Source: Kwoniella bestiolae CBS 10118
Taxonomy: Eukaryota > Basidiomycota > Tremellomycetes > Tremellales > Cryptococcaceae
Reading direction: 5' to 3'
NCBI RefSeq assembly: GCF_000512585.2
Contig: NC_089242.1
Location: forward strand, 2,480,001-2,544,000
Length of the DNA: 64,000 nt
The notes beneath the pieces are model-generated. The model was not told the DNA's origin. It made no database searches and saw only the letters and a list, made by a program, of their open reading frames with translations. The position numbers and the translations under genes were made by a program. This document shows, piece after piece, positions 21,032 to 32,242 of the stretch (position 1 is its first letter; every line of letters starts with the position of its first letter).

Positions 21032-24000
21032 ATGGCTTCCTCAGGTATCAAACGACCCCTTGACGAGGACTCGCACTCGAGTAGTCGGCGACATGATCGA
21101 GATAGGAGTGGTCATCGAGACCGGGACCGACACGACGAAGATCGACGCTCGAAGCCGAGGGATTGGAGAGATGCCTTCTTAGATGAAGATGAACCTACTC
21201 GAAGGAGAAGTAGGTCTCGTGAGAGGGATAGAGACTATAGGAGGAGAGACGATAACAGGGATAGGAATAGGGGGTACAGTAGGGATTACGATGATAGAGA
21301 TAGAGAGAGGAGGCGAGGAGGCGGAGGCGGAGGTCTAGATTATAGAGAGAGGGATCATCGTGAACGTGAGCCCTCAAAGGGAGAATATCATAAACGACAT
21401 AATCATAGTGACCGAAATGATCATGATAGTAGTCGAAATGATAAAGACAGAATTATGAAGAATGATGAAAGGGAGGAAGGCGAGTACGTCTCATCTATTA
21501 CCTCTTTCATGCCACGCTGTGACGTTGTGGATACTGATGTTCAACCTGGGTTCGTTCATAGACTTGAACCTTCTCCTCCTCAACCTTCTGTCTCTCTTCC
21601 TGTAGCTACTTCGCCCGCACGTTCAAATGTCACGCTCAGCCCATCTCGACCTCTCACTCGTCCTCCACCTTCAGGTCCCAAGGCGAGTTTTCAATCTCTT
21701 GCGATACCCTCTCAACCGCGTGGGTCAACTCCTTCTCGACAACCTCCTCCTTCCAACCGGTTCTTCGAATCTGAGTCATCGACTGCTCAAGCAGCAAAAG
21801 TGGAAGAAGCTAAGCCTGAAGAAGAGGAGGAACCCATCAGTGTGTTAGAGGAGGAAGTCGATACCGAAAAGATATTGGAAGAAAGGCGAAGGAAAAGAGA
21901 AGAAATCATGGCTAAATTCCGAGCCAACGGTGGAAAGGCTACAAACGTTACTACCCCTAAAGTCATACAAGGAGAACTGCCTGGTCCAGGTACCGGTGCG
22001 GATAGTGTGACTAGTGCAGGTACTAGAACGGGATATCAGACTGGATATTCCGTCACCGGAGCTACACCTCTCCTCAAGCAATTGGGTACACACTCGGTAA
22101 CTGGTCTTCTGCCTGGTACATCTGCACCTACTCCTATCGGCAACTCGCCAGCTCTCGCTTCCACTCCCATGGGCCACGACTTCGATCTCACAAAACAAGC
22201 AGACTCGGTTGGCGAAGCTGAACTTCCGGCTGATACGCGTGCTCAAGGTGTTGGAGCGGATATGATGATTTCTGCTGCGGATTACGACCCGACTCAAGAT
22301 ACCATGGCAGATCAGGAGAAGAGACGAAAGGACATGGAAGCTATTCAAGTGAAGCCGTCAGATATCGCTTCGGGCGTGGGTGAACCTATAGTAGTGGAAC
22401 AGAAACCAGAAGAAGAAGAATGGGAAGAAGTTGAAATCGAAGAGGACGCGGAAGATGAAGATGATGAGTTTGATATGTTTGCTGAATTCGGTGATGAACC
22501 CAAAGAAAAGAAAAAGAGAAAAGTTACCATACGTCGTCTGAAAAATGGCGGTGCTGGTGGCACAGATGCCAATGGTAGTGGAAAAGTCGAATATGTCAAA
22601 AAGAAACCTGCTAGTACGATTGCGGCTGAGGTTGTGGACAATGTCGACGATACAGAAGGATACTACAGGATTACACCTGGTGAGATTTTAGATGATGGAC
22701 GATATCAAGTCACTATAACTTTAGGTAAAGGGATGTTCTCTGCTGTGGTCAAGGCGAAGGTCCTCAAAGCTGTCAACCAGGAACGAAGACAGGATGTAGT
22801 AGGTAAGGAAGTTGCTATCAAAGTTATCAGGAGTCAGGAAAGCATGTGAGTATTGTCTACATTTCTCTTCCATATTCTGCGCAGTATGCTCCATATGGAT
22901 GTGAAAGCTTATATTGTTATGTCATCTTAGGTACGTCGCTGGAAGGAAGGAAGCTCAGATCATCAAGAAATTGAACGATGCTGATCCGGAAGATAAGAAA
23001 CATATCGTAAGGATGGAGAGAACGTTCGAGCACAAAGGTCATCTGTGTATCGTCACCGAATCCATGAGGTGAGCTTATAACACGAGTCCAATTTTGTTGC
23101 TGTATACTAGCTAACACATGGTTTAGCATGAACTTGCGAGACGTCATCAAGCGATTCGGTAAAGATGTTGGACTGAATATGCGAGCTGTTCGTGCATATG
23201 CCCATCAGCTCTTCTTGGCGTTGAGCTTGTTGAGGAAATGCGGTATCGTGCATGCGGATATCAAACCCGACAACGTTCTGGTGAGTAAACCGTTGTTCGT
23301 CGCAATGCTGTCAGCTGATGAGTTGTATCCTTTGTAGGTGTCCGAGAACAAAGCTACTCTGAAAGTTTGCGATCTGGGCTCAGCAGCTGAGATATCGGAT
23401 GGTGAAATCACGCCGTATCTCGTATCTCGATTCTACCGTGCGCCAGAAATCAGTGAGTCATGTCATGATGTCTGGGGATTCCGGATAGAGCTGACCGAAT
23501 ATCAATTGTCAGTCCTTGGTTTGCCATACGATACTTCGATCGATATGTGGTCAATTGGCTGCACGCTTTACGAGTTGTATACCGGCAAGATTCTCTTCCC
23601 AGGTCGATCAAATAACCACATGTTGTTACTTCAGATGGAATTGAAAGGCAAATTGAACCACCGAATGATCAAGAAAGCCAACTTTGGGAATTTGCATTTC
23701 GATGAATCGTTGAATTTCATCTCTATCGAGAAGGACAAGATTACCGGTCAAGTAAGTCATTTGCTTTTCTTTGTTCGCTCGATGAGGGAAGGGAAAGAGT
23801 AGCTGATCAGCACATGGCATGTTGCTTTATCTTGTATAGGACGTAGCTAAAACACTAGTCATTTCCAAAGCCACCAAAGATCTCCGAGCGAGATTATTGC
23901 CTCCTTCATCGGTTCAGCTGAAGATGAAAGATGAAGAATTGAAGCAGATTACAAACTTTGTTGATCTCCTGGAGAAATGTCTCCAACTTGATCCCTCACG

Positions 24001-24052
24001 TAGGATAGCTCCCAGGGATGCGTTGGTGCATCCATTCTTAAGTGGTGCGTAG
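21032..24052 (+). CDS. PRP4: Prp4-type spliceosomal protein kinase
   Basis: Serine/threonine kinase of the CMGC group that phosphorylates spliceosome proteins during activation. The first 110 residues are Arg/Asp/Ser-rich (RS-like: RRRSRSRERDRDYRRRDD). A Ser/Pro-rich and acidic central region precedes the kinase domain, which opens at YYRITPGEILDDGRYQVTIT with the glycine loop LGKGMFS and the ATP lysine in VAIKVIRS (22810). After introns come MNLRDVIKRFGKDVGLNMRA, the catalytic loop HADIKPDNVL (23255), DLGSA (a DFG variant typical of Prp4), the activation segment YLVSRFYRAPEI, and MWSIGCTLYELYTGKILFPG. The final exon ends CLQLDPSRRIAPRDALVHPF, then TAG at 24050-24052. The DLGSA and NHML features match human PRPF4B. 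About 600 residues lie N-terminal of the catalytic core. Confidence 0.93.
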
Positions 24053-24398
24053 TTGTTGTACTGTATGTAGTCATGTGTAGACGTAGATGGGTAGAACAGC
24101 AGCATCATGATGCATGAGTGCATGTCAAGTTACGTATATCCAGGTGCCACATTGATTGAATGATTGATAATCCCGCATTTCTCCGACACTCCTTACACTC
24201 ACTCCGGTTCAGTCTGTCTGCAATCCATCGCACCTGTGAAAGCATTATTGACGTATCTTCATTGATAGATGTTGCTCTTTCACCCTCACATCCTACCTTG
24301 ATCCTCCTGTAAGTTGACCTACAGAATCAAAACCAGCTCGCAGCTCACCGTCTCCACCAATAGTACCCCTTAATCAAAGCTAGAAAAAGATAATCAAG
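24053..24398. other. Intergenic between PRP4 and ATP18
   Basis: About 350 bases without coding. Probably the PRP4 3' end and ATP18 promoter. Confidence 0.5.
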
Positions 24399-25134
24399 AT
24401 GTTCGGTCTTAGAGCCTGGCCTACACCTGTATGTGGTCTTCGGCCGACTCGTTCTTCTTTCGTAGATCATGAACGTACTGGAGAAGATTCAAGTAAGGAC
24501 AGGAGGAGACTGTGACTGGGATCGAGATTGGAGAAATGAGAGAATGCTGGAGGATGGCGTAGCTCGGTATTGCCCCGCGCTGAATGGGAGGGATAAAGAT
24601 GTTGGAATACCCCATGTTGGAGTGGACGGATTCCATGCCCATTCAACGGAAGAGGAAGGGTGAAATCCTGGGCTCTGCAGGAAGAAGGTTGGGGTTGAAT
24701 CAAAAGGCGATCACCTGTCGTAGAGGATGGAGAACAACCGGAAAGGCTCATTGGCTGACTCTACATTTGGGTGTTCTCTTTTACAGATCGTTAAACCCCT
24801 TTGGCCATTCATGATTGCCGGTGTGGTAACTGTTGGTGGTATCTGGAAATTGCAAGACATTGCTGTCTCATGTGAGTGATCCTTCATCAATCTACTTAAT
24901 CATCGACCATAAATAATATCGACCTTGGGCAAATGCTGAATCCACTTGTCTCGTAGCTCCCGATGCTCTCAAGGACCCTAAGAACCCATTCGGTAAGTTT
25001 TGTTCTTCTCCTTCTCCGTCCCATAACTCCCCTGTATCGTCGCATATTCCCCACTGGTCAACGGTATCTCGAACTTAGCTGATATTTTACTTACGCCATT
25101 AGCCGCCTCCAAAGCTAAGGCCGCTGCTCATTAG
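24399..25134 (+). CDS. ATP18: Mitochondrial F1Fo ATP synthase subunit J (Atp18)
   Basis: Small single-span subunit of the Fo sector in the inner membrane. Four exons encode about 60 residues: MFGLRAWPTP (24399-24428), then IVKPLWPFMIAGVVTVGGIW through LQDIAVS (from about 24787), SPDALKDPKNPF, and AASKAKAAAH ending at TAG 25132-25134; all phases match. WPTPIVKPLWPF is the family hallmark, followed by one membrane helix. The first intron, about 358 bases, is several times longer than its neighbours and splits the protein after only ten codons. The protein is tiny and would be missed by ORF-length cut-offs. Confidence 0.9.
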
Positions 25135-25383
25135 ACTGTCTCTTAGGAATTTGGGATAGATGAGAATGCAGTGAACTACTTCAAGAAGAGTTTGTTCGGT
25201 TCATCTTTGGTTTCTGCTTGCAATGAGTTTCCTCCATCGGACACAAGGTCGCAGGCGAGAGAACACGAAGTCTCGCAATCACTGCAAGTATCTCAGATAT
25301 AGCTGTATACATCGTTGGAGCGTGGTACGGACAAAGCCAATCACCTGACTATCACACAGTATAATCTACTGACTTAACAGCTA

Positions 25384-25917
25384 CTAATTATCTTTCGTTC
25401 CTTGAGTACTGACAGATGGTGTAACCGGACGAACAACCATTGGTTTGACCACCCCATTGGGTTCAGGAGGATTATAGTACAGAATTCTATCTATATTCGC
25501 CGATCCAGGACCAGGTGCAGACGACGCATAAACAATGGTCACCCGTCTGGTATTCTCGGGTTGTTCGATGCTTCTGTCCACGCGCGAAGGCACATCAGTG
25601 TAAGACAAGCCGAATCCACTGGCTCTGATCCTGAGAGTATCTGAGCTTGCTTCCGCTTCGGAAGCGCTTATGGACATCGGCTTCCAGTCGAGTGTCGCTC
25701 TTGTGAATTTTTGGCCGCCCTCGGAATCGGGGTCAATGTTTCGGACGGACCGGTTGATAAGCTCCCATCTGTATTGGCGGTTGCGCTGAGACCAATCGAG
25801 ACAACTCTGGTACTCGTCTTTAACCAGTTGGACCAACTTTCGTGGTAGGTCCTGGACGCTCTGGAACAGTGAGAAGGTTTGTGTTGTCGATGGAAGGTTT
25901 GAGTTGGGAAGTGACAT
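25384..25917 (-). CDS. Unrecognised 177-residue protein
   Basis: A single open frame from ATG 25917 to a stop at 25384. No signal peptide. The first 60 residues look helical and charged (LFQSVQDLPRKLVQLVKDEY, then DWSQRNRQYRWELINRSV). The rest alternates hydrophobic and polar residues (DTLRIRASGFGLSYTD; RRVTIVYASSAPGPG), suggesting a beta-rich half. I do not recognise the family. It opens the 25.2-28.4 kb accessory island, next to the core gene ATP18. No intron, unusually for this genome. The leader is C/A-rich with ACCATG at the start, which supports translation. Confidence 0.55.
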   Translation of the reverse strand: MSLPNSNLPSTTQTFSLFQSVQDLPRKLVQLVKDEYQSCLDWSQRNRQYRWELINRSVRNIDPDSEGGQKFTRATLDWKPMSISASEAEASSDTLRIRASGFGLSYTDVPSRVDRSIEQPENTRRVTIVYASSAPGPGSANIDRILYYNPPEPNGVVKPMVVRPVTPSVSTQGTKDN

Positions 25918-26263
25918 GGTTGGAAGTTTGGTGAAAGTGGGTGAAGAACAGATTATAAGTGCTGTGGTAGAATGGGTTGAACGAGAGGAAAGCTTATCCT
26001 TCGACCTGGCTTAGCGCACTGTATAATGTAGTGTATTATATATACCGCTAAGCAAGTACAGCTGGCCTTGAATTCTCGTTCAGCGATGCTTTCGAAAATG
26101 AAAGGATGCGTCGAAGGCGTCGCGCCAGTGTGAGGAGGGACACAACGTACCCCTCAAACCCACGCCTCCTTTCGTGAGGGACTTCGAGACACTCCTCACG
26201 CCCATCGTTCATCTGTTGTAATTGTGCAGATACTACGCAACGATGCCTTCGATGATCTCACGA

Positions 26264-26279
26264 TCTGCACATGTGCAGA
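26264..26279. repeat. 16-base perfect palindrome TCTGCACATGTGCAGA
   Basis: Perfect palindrome in the gap between two unrecognised minus-strand genes, with another half copy (TGTGCAGA) at about 26224. Nearby GTGAGGAG (26130-26137) and CTCCTCAC (26192-26199) form a further inverted pair. It could be a dimeric factor site. Confidence 0.6.
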
Positions 26280-26486
26280 CAATGCATGTGGGTTCCTTTA
26301 TCGTCCCTCATACCCCGACGGTACCTACACCACAGTGTACTGACCCTTCAACTCACAAAATACTATTGACATTCCAGCCCAGATCAGATCAAACGTAGTC
26401 TACAATACCCTAGTAGGAGGCTTAAGCTTCTGCATGTCACCAGTAGGCCTGTGTTCAAATTTCGGCACTGGAGATTGCGATTGTTC

Positions 26487-26918
26487 CTAGCCAGCTTGAG
26501 ACGATAGAAAAGTCCAATCGCAGTCATGGTCAGCCGTGTCTCGGACCTCAGTGGTCAGCCCTGCGTACTTCCCCTTGGCTAGGTACAGAGGAGGTGCTTC
26601 GACTGGCACCAAGGATTGGAATTGCGATCTGTCACATTTGTATCGCACATCTCCTTCATGCACTTCTTCGCCCTGCTTGAGCTCCCTCCAGGTCGATTGG
26701 TATGAGATCTTGTCGGTATCTTCAATGCTGCCGCTGATATTCTCAGCAAGGACATAAGTAGATCTTGTATCGCCGAAATGATCTTTCAGCTGCTTGTAGT
26801 GACCCTTGAAGAAACTCGAAGTCGTATCAAGCAGATGTGCAGCCCCGGTTGACTGTCCACTGGAATGGGTGGTCCGGGAGGAAGCCACTTTCGAGTCGTC
26901 GTGCGTTCTGGGAGTCAT
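26487..26918 (-). CDS. Unrecognised 143-residue protein
   Basis: Uninterrupted frame from ATG 26918 to 26487. The first 30 residues are Ser/Thr/His-rich, then FFKGHYKQLKDHFGDTRSTY and a stretch of alternating residues (STYVLAENI ... STWRELKQGEEVHEG ... RYKCDRSQFQSLVPVEAPP). The TYVL...STW spacing is reminiscent of the TYVLLEQTI...STW segment in the 10-13 kb family; I regard this as a weak hint only. There is no signal peptide or membrane span. A TTATAA word about 70 bases upstream (about 26985) could be the TATA element. Function unknown. Confidence 0.5.
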   Translation of the reverse strand: MTPRTHDDSKVASSRTTHSSGQSTGAAHLLDTTSSFFKGHYKQLKDHFGDTRSTYVLAENISGSIEDTDKISYQSTWRELKQGEEVHEGDVRYKCDRSQFQSLVPVEAPPLYLAKGKYAGLTTEVRDTADHDCDWTFLSSQAG

Positions 26919-27165
26919 TATGCGATGGGGTTTGTTCTGGGCACGTTAACGTAAGGAAGCTGATAGATAAAATCGTGGTACCAAGTTATAAACAGAGAAA
27001 AGGGGATCTTACGTGAACCGAGGGACTACAATGCGGGTTTACCATATAGATGACGTGAGACGACTAACAAACAAAGGATGAAGTATCTGTGACCACTCGT
27101 AAAGCCTCAGCATCGCGAGAGCGGATCGTCCTGTATATGTTTCTTTCTGATTGCGGCCAAAGGAT

Positions 27166-27563
27166 ATGGGTAGACGTTCAACCCGGATCGACGTGGGTCG
27201 TCAGATATCGCGAGGTCAGGGAAGAGCCAGGATCTCTGACTGCCACATGCTATGGTGCCTCAACGTTCCGAATAACTGCTTCTTCTGCATTTACCCTCAG
27301 AGAATGATGAGTTTCCTGTGGAAAGCTACAGTGAGTACGCTGACCATTGTCAGACAAGCACGGAAAAGATGAATGAAGTAGACTAATAATGTGCTTAGGG
27401 ACCGCGCTGTGACAGACATCCTTGTCTTTGCTGTTGGCAATTATTGTCAACGTACCCGACGTTCCCAGAAACCTCGCTTCGGAAACTGTCAGAAGCATAC
27501 ATTGGAGCGTGCGTATCAAAAAAGACGTGTACCAATACGGATAAACATGAATTGGAACGATAG
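27166..27563 (+). CDS. Possible spliced Cys-rich small protein
   Basis: A convincing plus-strand intron (GTGAGT donor after ...AAAGCTACA, a GACTAATAATG branch region and CTTAG acceptor, about 27331-27399) joins two open frames. The upstream exon holds HMLWCLNVPNNCFFCIYPQ; the downstream one begins GPRCDRHPCLCCWQLL and runs through KLSEAYIGACVSKKTCTNT to TAG 27561-27563. The Cys spacing (CxxxxxxCxxC, CxxxxCxCC) suggests metal or disulfide bonding. The start is uncertain; ATG 27166 is the first in-frame ATG I would accept. It converges with the minus-strand gene ending at 27580, 16 bases away. I do not recognise the family; it might be non-coding transcript sequence. Confidence 0.35.
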
Positions 27564-27579
27564 GCCTACCACCGACTAC

Positions 27580-27956
27580 TCATGCATTGTTTCCATCAGT
27601 CGTCGAGGAGGTGAACTGGTCTTCGGTACAACCATTGTCGAGGCGAACTTGGTTCAACGCTTGAGTCAGTTTGTCTGCGTGAGTCATCGGGTCGTGGACT
27701 GATTATTGATAATACGTATCCGCTTCACTGATCTGAGTGTTTTCGCCCCTCTCACTTTGAGTGTTGGCGGTGGCCGCACAGGTTCCTTGTCGATAGTAGG
27801 CTTGTTCCACATCGTATTTATCTGGGCTGAAACTAAGCTGTTTTGCGACACGAGCCTGTGAACGGTAGATCGAGGGTTACTAATCTGTCAGAGAAAACGT
27901 CGTCATTGTTGCAGAAGGAACGAGCCACTCACAAATTCAGAATCTTCAGAGGACAT
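27580..27956 (-). CDS. Unrecognised 80-residue protein, three exons
   Basis: Exons 27956-27933, 27855-27756 and 27698-27580 join in frame (phases 0 and 1) at GTGAGT/CACAG and GTGAGA/ATCAG sites, giving 80 residues. It starts MSSEDSEF, continues ARVAKQLSFSPDKYDVEQAY, and ends with a likely helix (MTHADKLTQALNQVRLDNG). If the 57-base second intron is retained, a stop codon gives a 58-residue form instead. A TATA box lies at 28171-28178, and a GTAAGT after CTGTCGAAG near 28083 suggests a leader intron. No known family is recognised. Confidence 0.55.
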
Positions 27957-28676
27957 GGTAATGCGTGTGCTCTTTAGTGTTCGCTTGAATTGCAACAGGA
28001 AAAATCGACACGAGTTCAGCCGCCTCGTCTCGAGTTCATACGTCCCCTATACGAGCGATGACGATCATGAATCCAGACTTACCTTCGACAGAGAAGGTCT
28101 GACAGATTGTTGCTGTGAAAGATTCGTAGAATGACAATGATCGAGAATTGACTTCTGATCGTCAGTACCCATTATATACCTTATCGCTTGAGGCCCGTAT
28201 TGGAGTCTCGACTCAAGTGATTGCCATCGACTCCGTATCACATGGGTAACGTCATGAGTAGCTGAGTTATACGACATGTGAAAGGAGGCATCATCCTGTG
28301 TACAGGCCAGAGGGACTTCAGTCGAAAGGAGAGATGAGACAACGATTCGAACATGCAACATTAATGGTGTGCTATCTTTCCTTTACTACAATTCAGACTG
28401 AGATGTGAATGTTCATCGCCAAGGCTAGCATCATACATACGACATAAGCACAGCCCTGTATGTGCACGTCAAAGGATTTCGTGCTGGCGGATTTTGATCA
28501 TGTTCAGAATGGTCATCATCGAAGCTGCATGAGGATAGCATGTCTTCGGAACTGCCGATGGCTGTATGTGTCCGAAGGGAGTCGCATTTTACTCAGCTGA
28601 CGGAGTTGGCATTTGTGCATTTCCACTTGCAACCGAGCTGAGTTGGTCTGCAGGTCGACATGCTGCATGCAATGAC
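27957..28676. other. Intergenic with TATA box, end of accessory island
   Basis: About 720 bases. It holds the leader of the 27.6-27.9 kb gene and the downstream flank of the METTL16 gene. A minus-strand frame at 28361-28065 overlaps the TATA box and is probably not coding. Confidence 0.4.
28171..28178 (-). promoter_or_regulatory. TATA box (TATATAAT, minus strand)
   Basis: Reads TATATAAT on the minus strand, about 215 bases before the ATG at 27956, with a probable leader intron between. Confidence 0.5.
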
Positions 28677-30761
28677 TCAAGCCAATCTCCGCCTCTGACC
28701 ATATCTCCTCCCTTCATTCATACTGTCCTCCTCATTCCCCTCTCTCTCTCTTCCTCTGCTCCTACCACCTCCGCTCCCTCTCCCTCTCCCTCTTCCCCTT
28801 CCTCTGCGCCACACCTCAGCTCCAGCCCCATCACCCAACCTTCCCCCATATCCAGCATCCACATGCTCCTTCTTACCAACCAGTTCCGCTTTATTCAACA
28901 AGAACTTCCACAGGCGCTCTACCAACGATCGATCTCTACCTTCCAGCCAGTCTAGTGAGATTGATGAGAAGTCCTTGAGCGTAATGGGTGGTATGAATTG
29001 GATCCTAGCTTTGAATAGTGGCTTTGAGAATCCCTCTTCTTCTTGGACGGGATGCGTATCCGCGGTGGTGTCGGGTGGGCGTTCAGTCTTTCGTGCTAAC
29101 GCCCTACGAGCTGCTCGAGACCAAGTATTGATTTTCGGTTCTATCATCACTGTATTCTCATCTTGACCTTCGCCCTGGGATGTCGATAAGGACAGAGGTA
29201 CAAGGTTGGCGCTTTTGAGTACATCCTGTATTTTCTGCTTGAGCTCTTCGTTCGGGATTGCGGGTTGAGGCTTGTGTGTGAAAGAGTTTGGAAGAGGGAT
29301 TAACCGGGAAAACGAGGTATTGGGTATGATTTCTTCTGGTCTGGCGATGTTCTGTGGAGACTCGCAAAGATCAGCTTCGGTCCAAGCTGATTAAGGCATC
29401 GAAAACTCACATCTGATATTCGGATTGAGGAATATGACCAGCCTAGGATCCATCTAGTGGTCTTTGACTGTTTTATACTCTTCAACAGATAATTATCAAT
29501 CTACGTTGCTTCGTAAGTTATTATACCTGTCTCAGATGTAAAGAACATCTAACATACTTTGTGCTCTCTCAAAAGTTCTATCAAAGGTGTCAAGGAAGAG
29601 TATTTGCCGATCAATGAAGTGTACCATCTGCCATTGCCGTATCAGTTCGGGCACAATCCTAGCTTTGACTCAACAACGTGAAGCGACTTACCGACACCTC
29701 TCACCAATCTTCAGACTCTCCTTGATCATCTTCCCTACGAACGCAATCTCCCCTCCTGGAGTGATGAGCTCGTTGTTCGCGGCTGTCGGTGCCTAGATAT
29801 CCTATCAGCCTTGCTGTACGTTGAGTGAAAGTACAGTATAGCAAAGCGGGATGGACGTACCGCATGAGCACCCAGTTCCTTCCCTTCTTGACCCTCCTTC
29901 ATCTCCTCCTCTGAGCCAAAAAATGGGGGATTGCATATCGTCAGATCCCATTCTTCCCTTTCATTATCTAATATCGGGAACAATATCGGCTCGGCGGATG
30001 GGGCATGGACAGCATTGATCGATGAGGATGGGATAGAATTTTGGGAAAGGACTGAAAGAGAATGGTTGTATGATAATTCGTCGAGTTCTGTTGCATCGCT
30101 CTGTAAGCTACCAGTCACTTTGGAAGAAACACTGAAATCGTAGCTCACCTGTTGCTGTTATTTGGGCATCTGGCCGCAGTCTATGTAAGAGTATCGGATA
30201 GATTGCTGTTGCGCCTGTCCCTCTACATCTGTGTTAGCTGACTGCTCCTTTATAGGTCGTAAAGCAGCTCACATATCTAGTACGCGCAGTGGCCGCGAGG
30301 ACGGAGATGCTGCGAGATACGGTTCAAGATCCAGTACGTGTAGTAGATAATCGAGTCTGCGGGACATCTCATCAGCTCATCTCCGGGGTATATCATGAGG
30401 TAGCTGACCTGTTTGTGAGCTGTGTCAATGCCGCGTCAGCTATGATCTTTCCAGATAAATGTGGTCGTAATATGGACAGCTCACCGTAGGGCACAACCTA
30501 TCCTCCCTCAATCCTACATCAAGATCCCAATCTTCCTTCAACAAGCATCTCGTGAGGGATCGCAGGGCTGCGGGATTTTGGAAATCAATAGAGGCGTAGC
30601 CTTCCTCTGATATTGTGACGCTGTATATTATGTGTCAGTGTCAATGAGAATGTCACGACCAAAGGTTTGAAGGACACTCACTATTGAGCGAAATCGGGAA
30701 ACCGAGAAGCCAGTCGAGCAAAGTCTGGTTTCTTCGTCAAGTATGGGTTGTCCCGGTGCAT
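28677..30761 (-). CDS. METTL16-type RNA N6-adenosine methyltransferase
   Basis: Class I SAM-dependent enzyme; relatives methylate the ACAGA box adenosine of U6 snRNA. The start at 30761 gives MHRDNPYLTKKPDFARLASR then FPDFAQ, the strongly conserved METTL16 N-terminus, followed by ASIDFQNPAALRSLTRCLL and DVGLREDRLCPTV. The SAM site is GTGATAIYPIL near 30210, and the catalytic motif is NPPF in WDLTICNPPFFGSEEEM (about 29930). C-terminal exons contain SLDWLEGRDRSLVERLWKFL and end in an Arg/Gly-rich tail (RRGRGRGRGRGSGGGRSRGR) before TGA 28677-28679, possibly an RNA-binding tail that replaces the vertebrate VCR region. It has at least five introns. It shares the window with PRP4 kinase, another spliceosome-related gene. 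Confidence 0.9.
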
Positions 30762-31039
30762 CGTGTCGGTGATTGTTCGCAGCAATACAGGAATATTTGG
30801 ATGACAAGCCAGATTGCTCGTTTCATGCGTATAGAGAGATAAAATGCAGAATGAAGAAGACTGAACTTTACGATGCTTTGGTTTTTGGCTCAAAATGACA
30901 TTGGACAACCTCCACTTTGGTCGGAATTGCTCACTAGAAAATTGGTTCATCGATAAAAGCAGAATGGTGTGAGATAGATGCATAAGGCTATATATAAAAA
31001 TACATGATACATATACAGACCCTCCCTAATCACTACAAC

Positions 31040-31865
31040 CTAATTCCCAGCCCTCTTAGCGGCCTCTTCCTCTTTATGCAACTGTTCAGCCTCCTTCAAC
31101 CTCCTAGCGAAATCCGAGATCTTCATCCTCTCCTCCTTCCTCAGGGGGTACGCACCACCGGGACCAGTACTGCTCTCGCCTTCTCTCGACAGAGATGGAG
31201 GGGCATCTACCGCTGTAGAGAGTGAGTCGGGTAATGATGTGGGGAAGTCGGATTCGGATCTGGGAGGGGCATGGTCAGGGAGGGTGAATGAATTGGAAGC
31301 GTTTTTGGGTGGTTTGGGGACGTCTAGACGACCTGGATAGTAGGTGTCGGCTGGTACTTCTCCTGTAGTACAGACAGGAGTTAGTTTGCCGTGATATACT
31401 GCAGTTGACTGATGGGACGCAAAGAGGTGGTGGACATACCTAGAGCAATTCGATTTTTGATGTAGTTGGCCTGTTGTTGATCATTTGTAAATGCAACTCC
31501 ACCATATATCATCAAAGCTATTACTGTAGCACCTTGAGCACTGTGTCAACAAAAGAACAGACGATAAGCAGCTGTGTATTTGGAAGGAGGAATTCACAAC
31601 AACATACTATACACGTAATCGCAAGAACTGATTGAACTTATTCCTATTCCCCTTCCTCAGATGATATGTCGCTCCTAGCAGTGCACCAACGGTAGCAAGA
31701 CATCCTGTGATGATCCATTATATCAGCTTCATCCTTCTGAGTATTTCACACTATAGCAAAAGCTGCAATGCACTAACCTATCGGCACGAATGGTTGCTCT
31801 TTACATTTCCTAGTGATGAAATCGGTGAACGAGACCTTGTTGGTCGACTGGACTGGTATAGACAT
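31040..31865 (-). CDS. RCF1: Respiratory supercomplex factor 1 (Rcf1, HIG1 domain)
   Basis: Inner-membrane protein that helps assemble complex III-IV supercomplexes. The start at 31865 gives MSIPVQSTNKVSFTDFITRK. The HIG1 domain follows as two membrane helices: PFVPIGCLATVGALLGATYH and, after an intron, LRVYAQGATVIALMIYGGVA, separated by the conserved KGNRNKFNQFLR loop. The C-terminus is soluble, Pro/Ser-rich, then charged (ERMKISDFARRLKEAEQLHK) and ends at TAG 31040-31042. The domain order and the basic loop match fungal Rcf1. The gene is divergent from the SET-domain gene with about 380 bases between starts. Confidence 0.92.
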
Positions 31866-32242
31866 GGCGATGCAGTGTACTGTGCTATTCTTGTGTGATT
31901 CGGTCCTGATCCTCTACCTTGAGCGGATATGTAGCTTGTGTAGCGTGTGTAGCTTGTGAATTGAGTAGCACTATGATACTTTGAATATAACGGGGTTATT
32001 TTCAAGATTTCGAAATAGAGATGTATCGGAACACAGATAGTGGACCATGACGATCGGATCAGGTCGAGTAGTAGTATGCAGTGATAAGCCACGTGAAAAA
32101 GACAGTGTCATATATCCACGTCATGCTAACTAACCTCTTTATCGATAACCATGTCCACAAAAGTTGGAAGAGGGAATGTCAATCTCATCTCATCCATATG
32201 CTTGATACCTTGACCATCCCCCACCAAGGAACTGAGGATACA
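31866..32242. other. Divergent promoter RCF1 / SET-domain gene
   Basis: About 380 bases between opposed starts. The repeated word GTGTAGC[GT] around 31930-31960 (TGTGTAGCGTGTGTAGCTTGTG) is the only pattern I see. Confidence 0.4.

Noticed and set aside
22345..22641. Ser-rich minus-strand frames antisense to PRP4 and other genes
   Set aside because: They mirror acidic or Ser/Arg-rich coding sequence on the other strand and are shadow ORFs.
24467..24751. Minus-strand ORF inside the long ATP18 intron
   Set aside because: No splice or domain support; explained by low stop density on the reverse of a purine-rich intron.
26450..26470. GTTCAAATTTCGG resembling a tRNA T-arm
   Set aside because: No matching acceptor stem, D-arm or anticodon arm at the right distance; no tRNA can be folded.
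28065..28361. 98-codon minus-strand frame
   Set aside because: It spans the TATA box of the 27.6-27.9 kb gene and ends at its likely leader intron, so it is probably promoter and leader.
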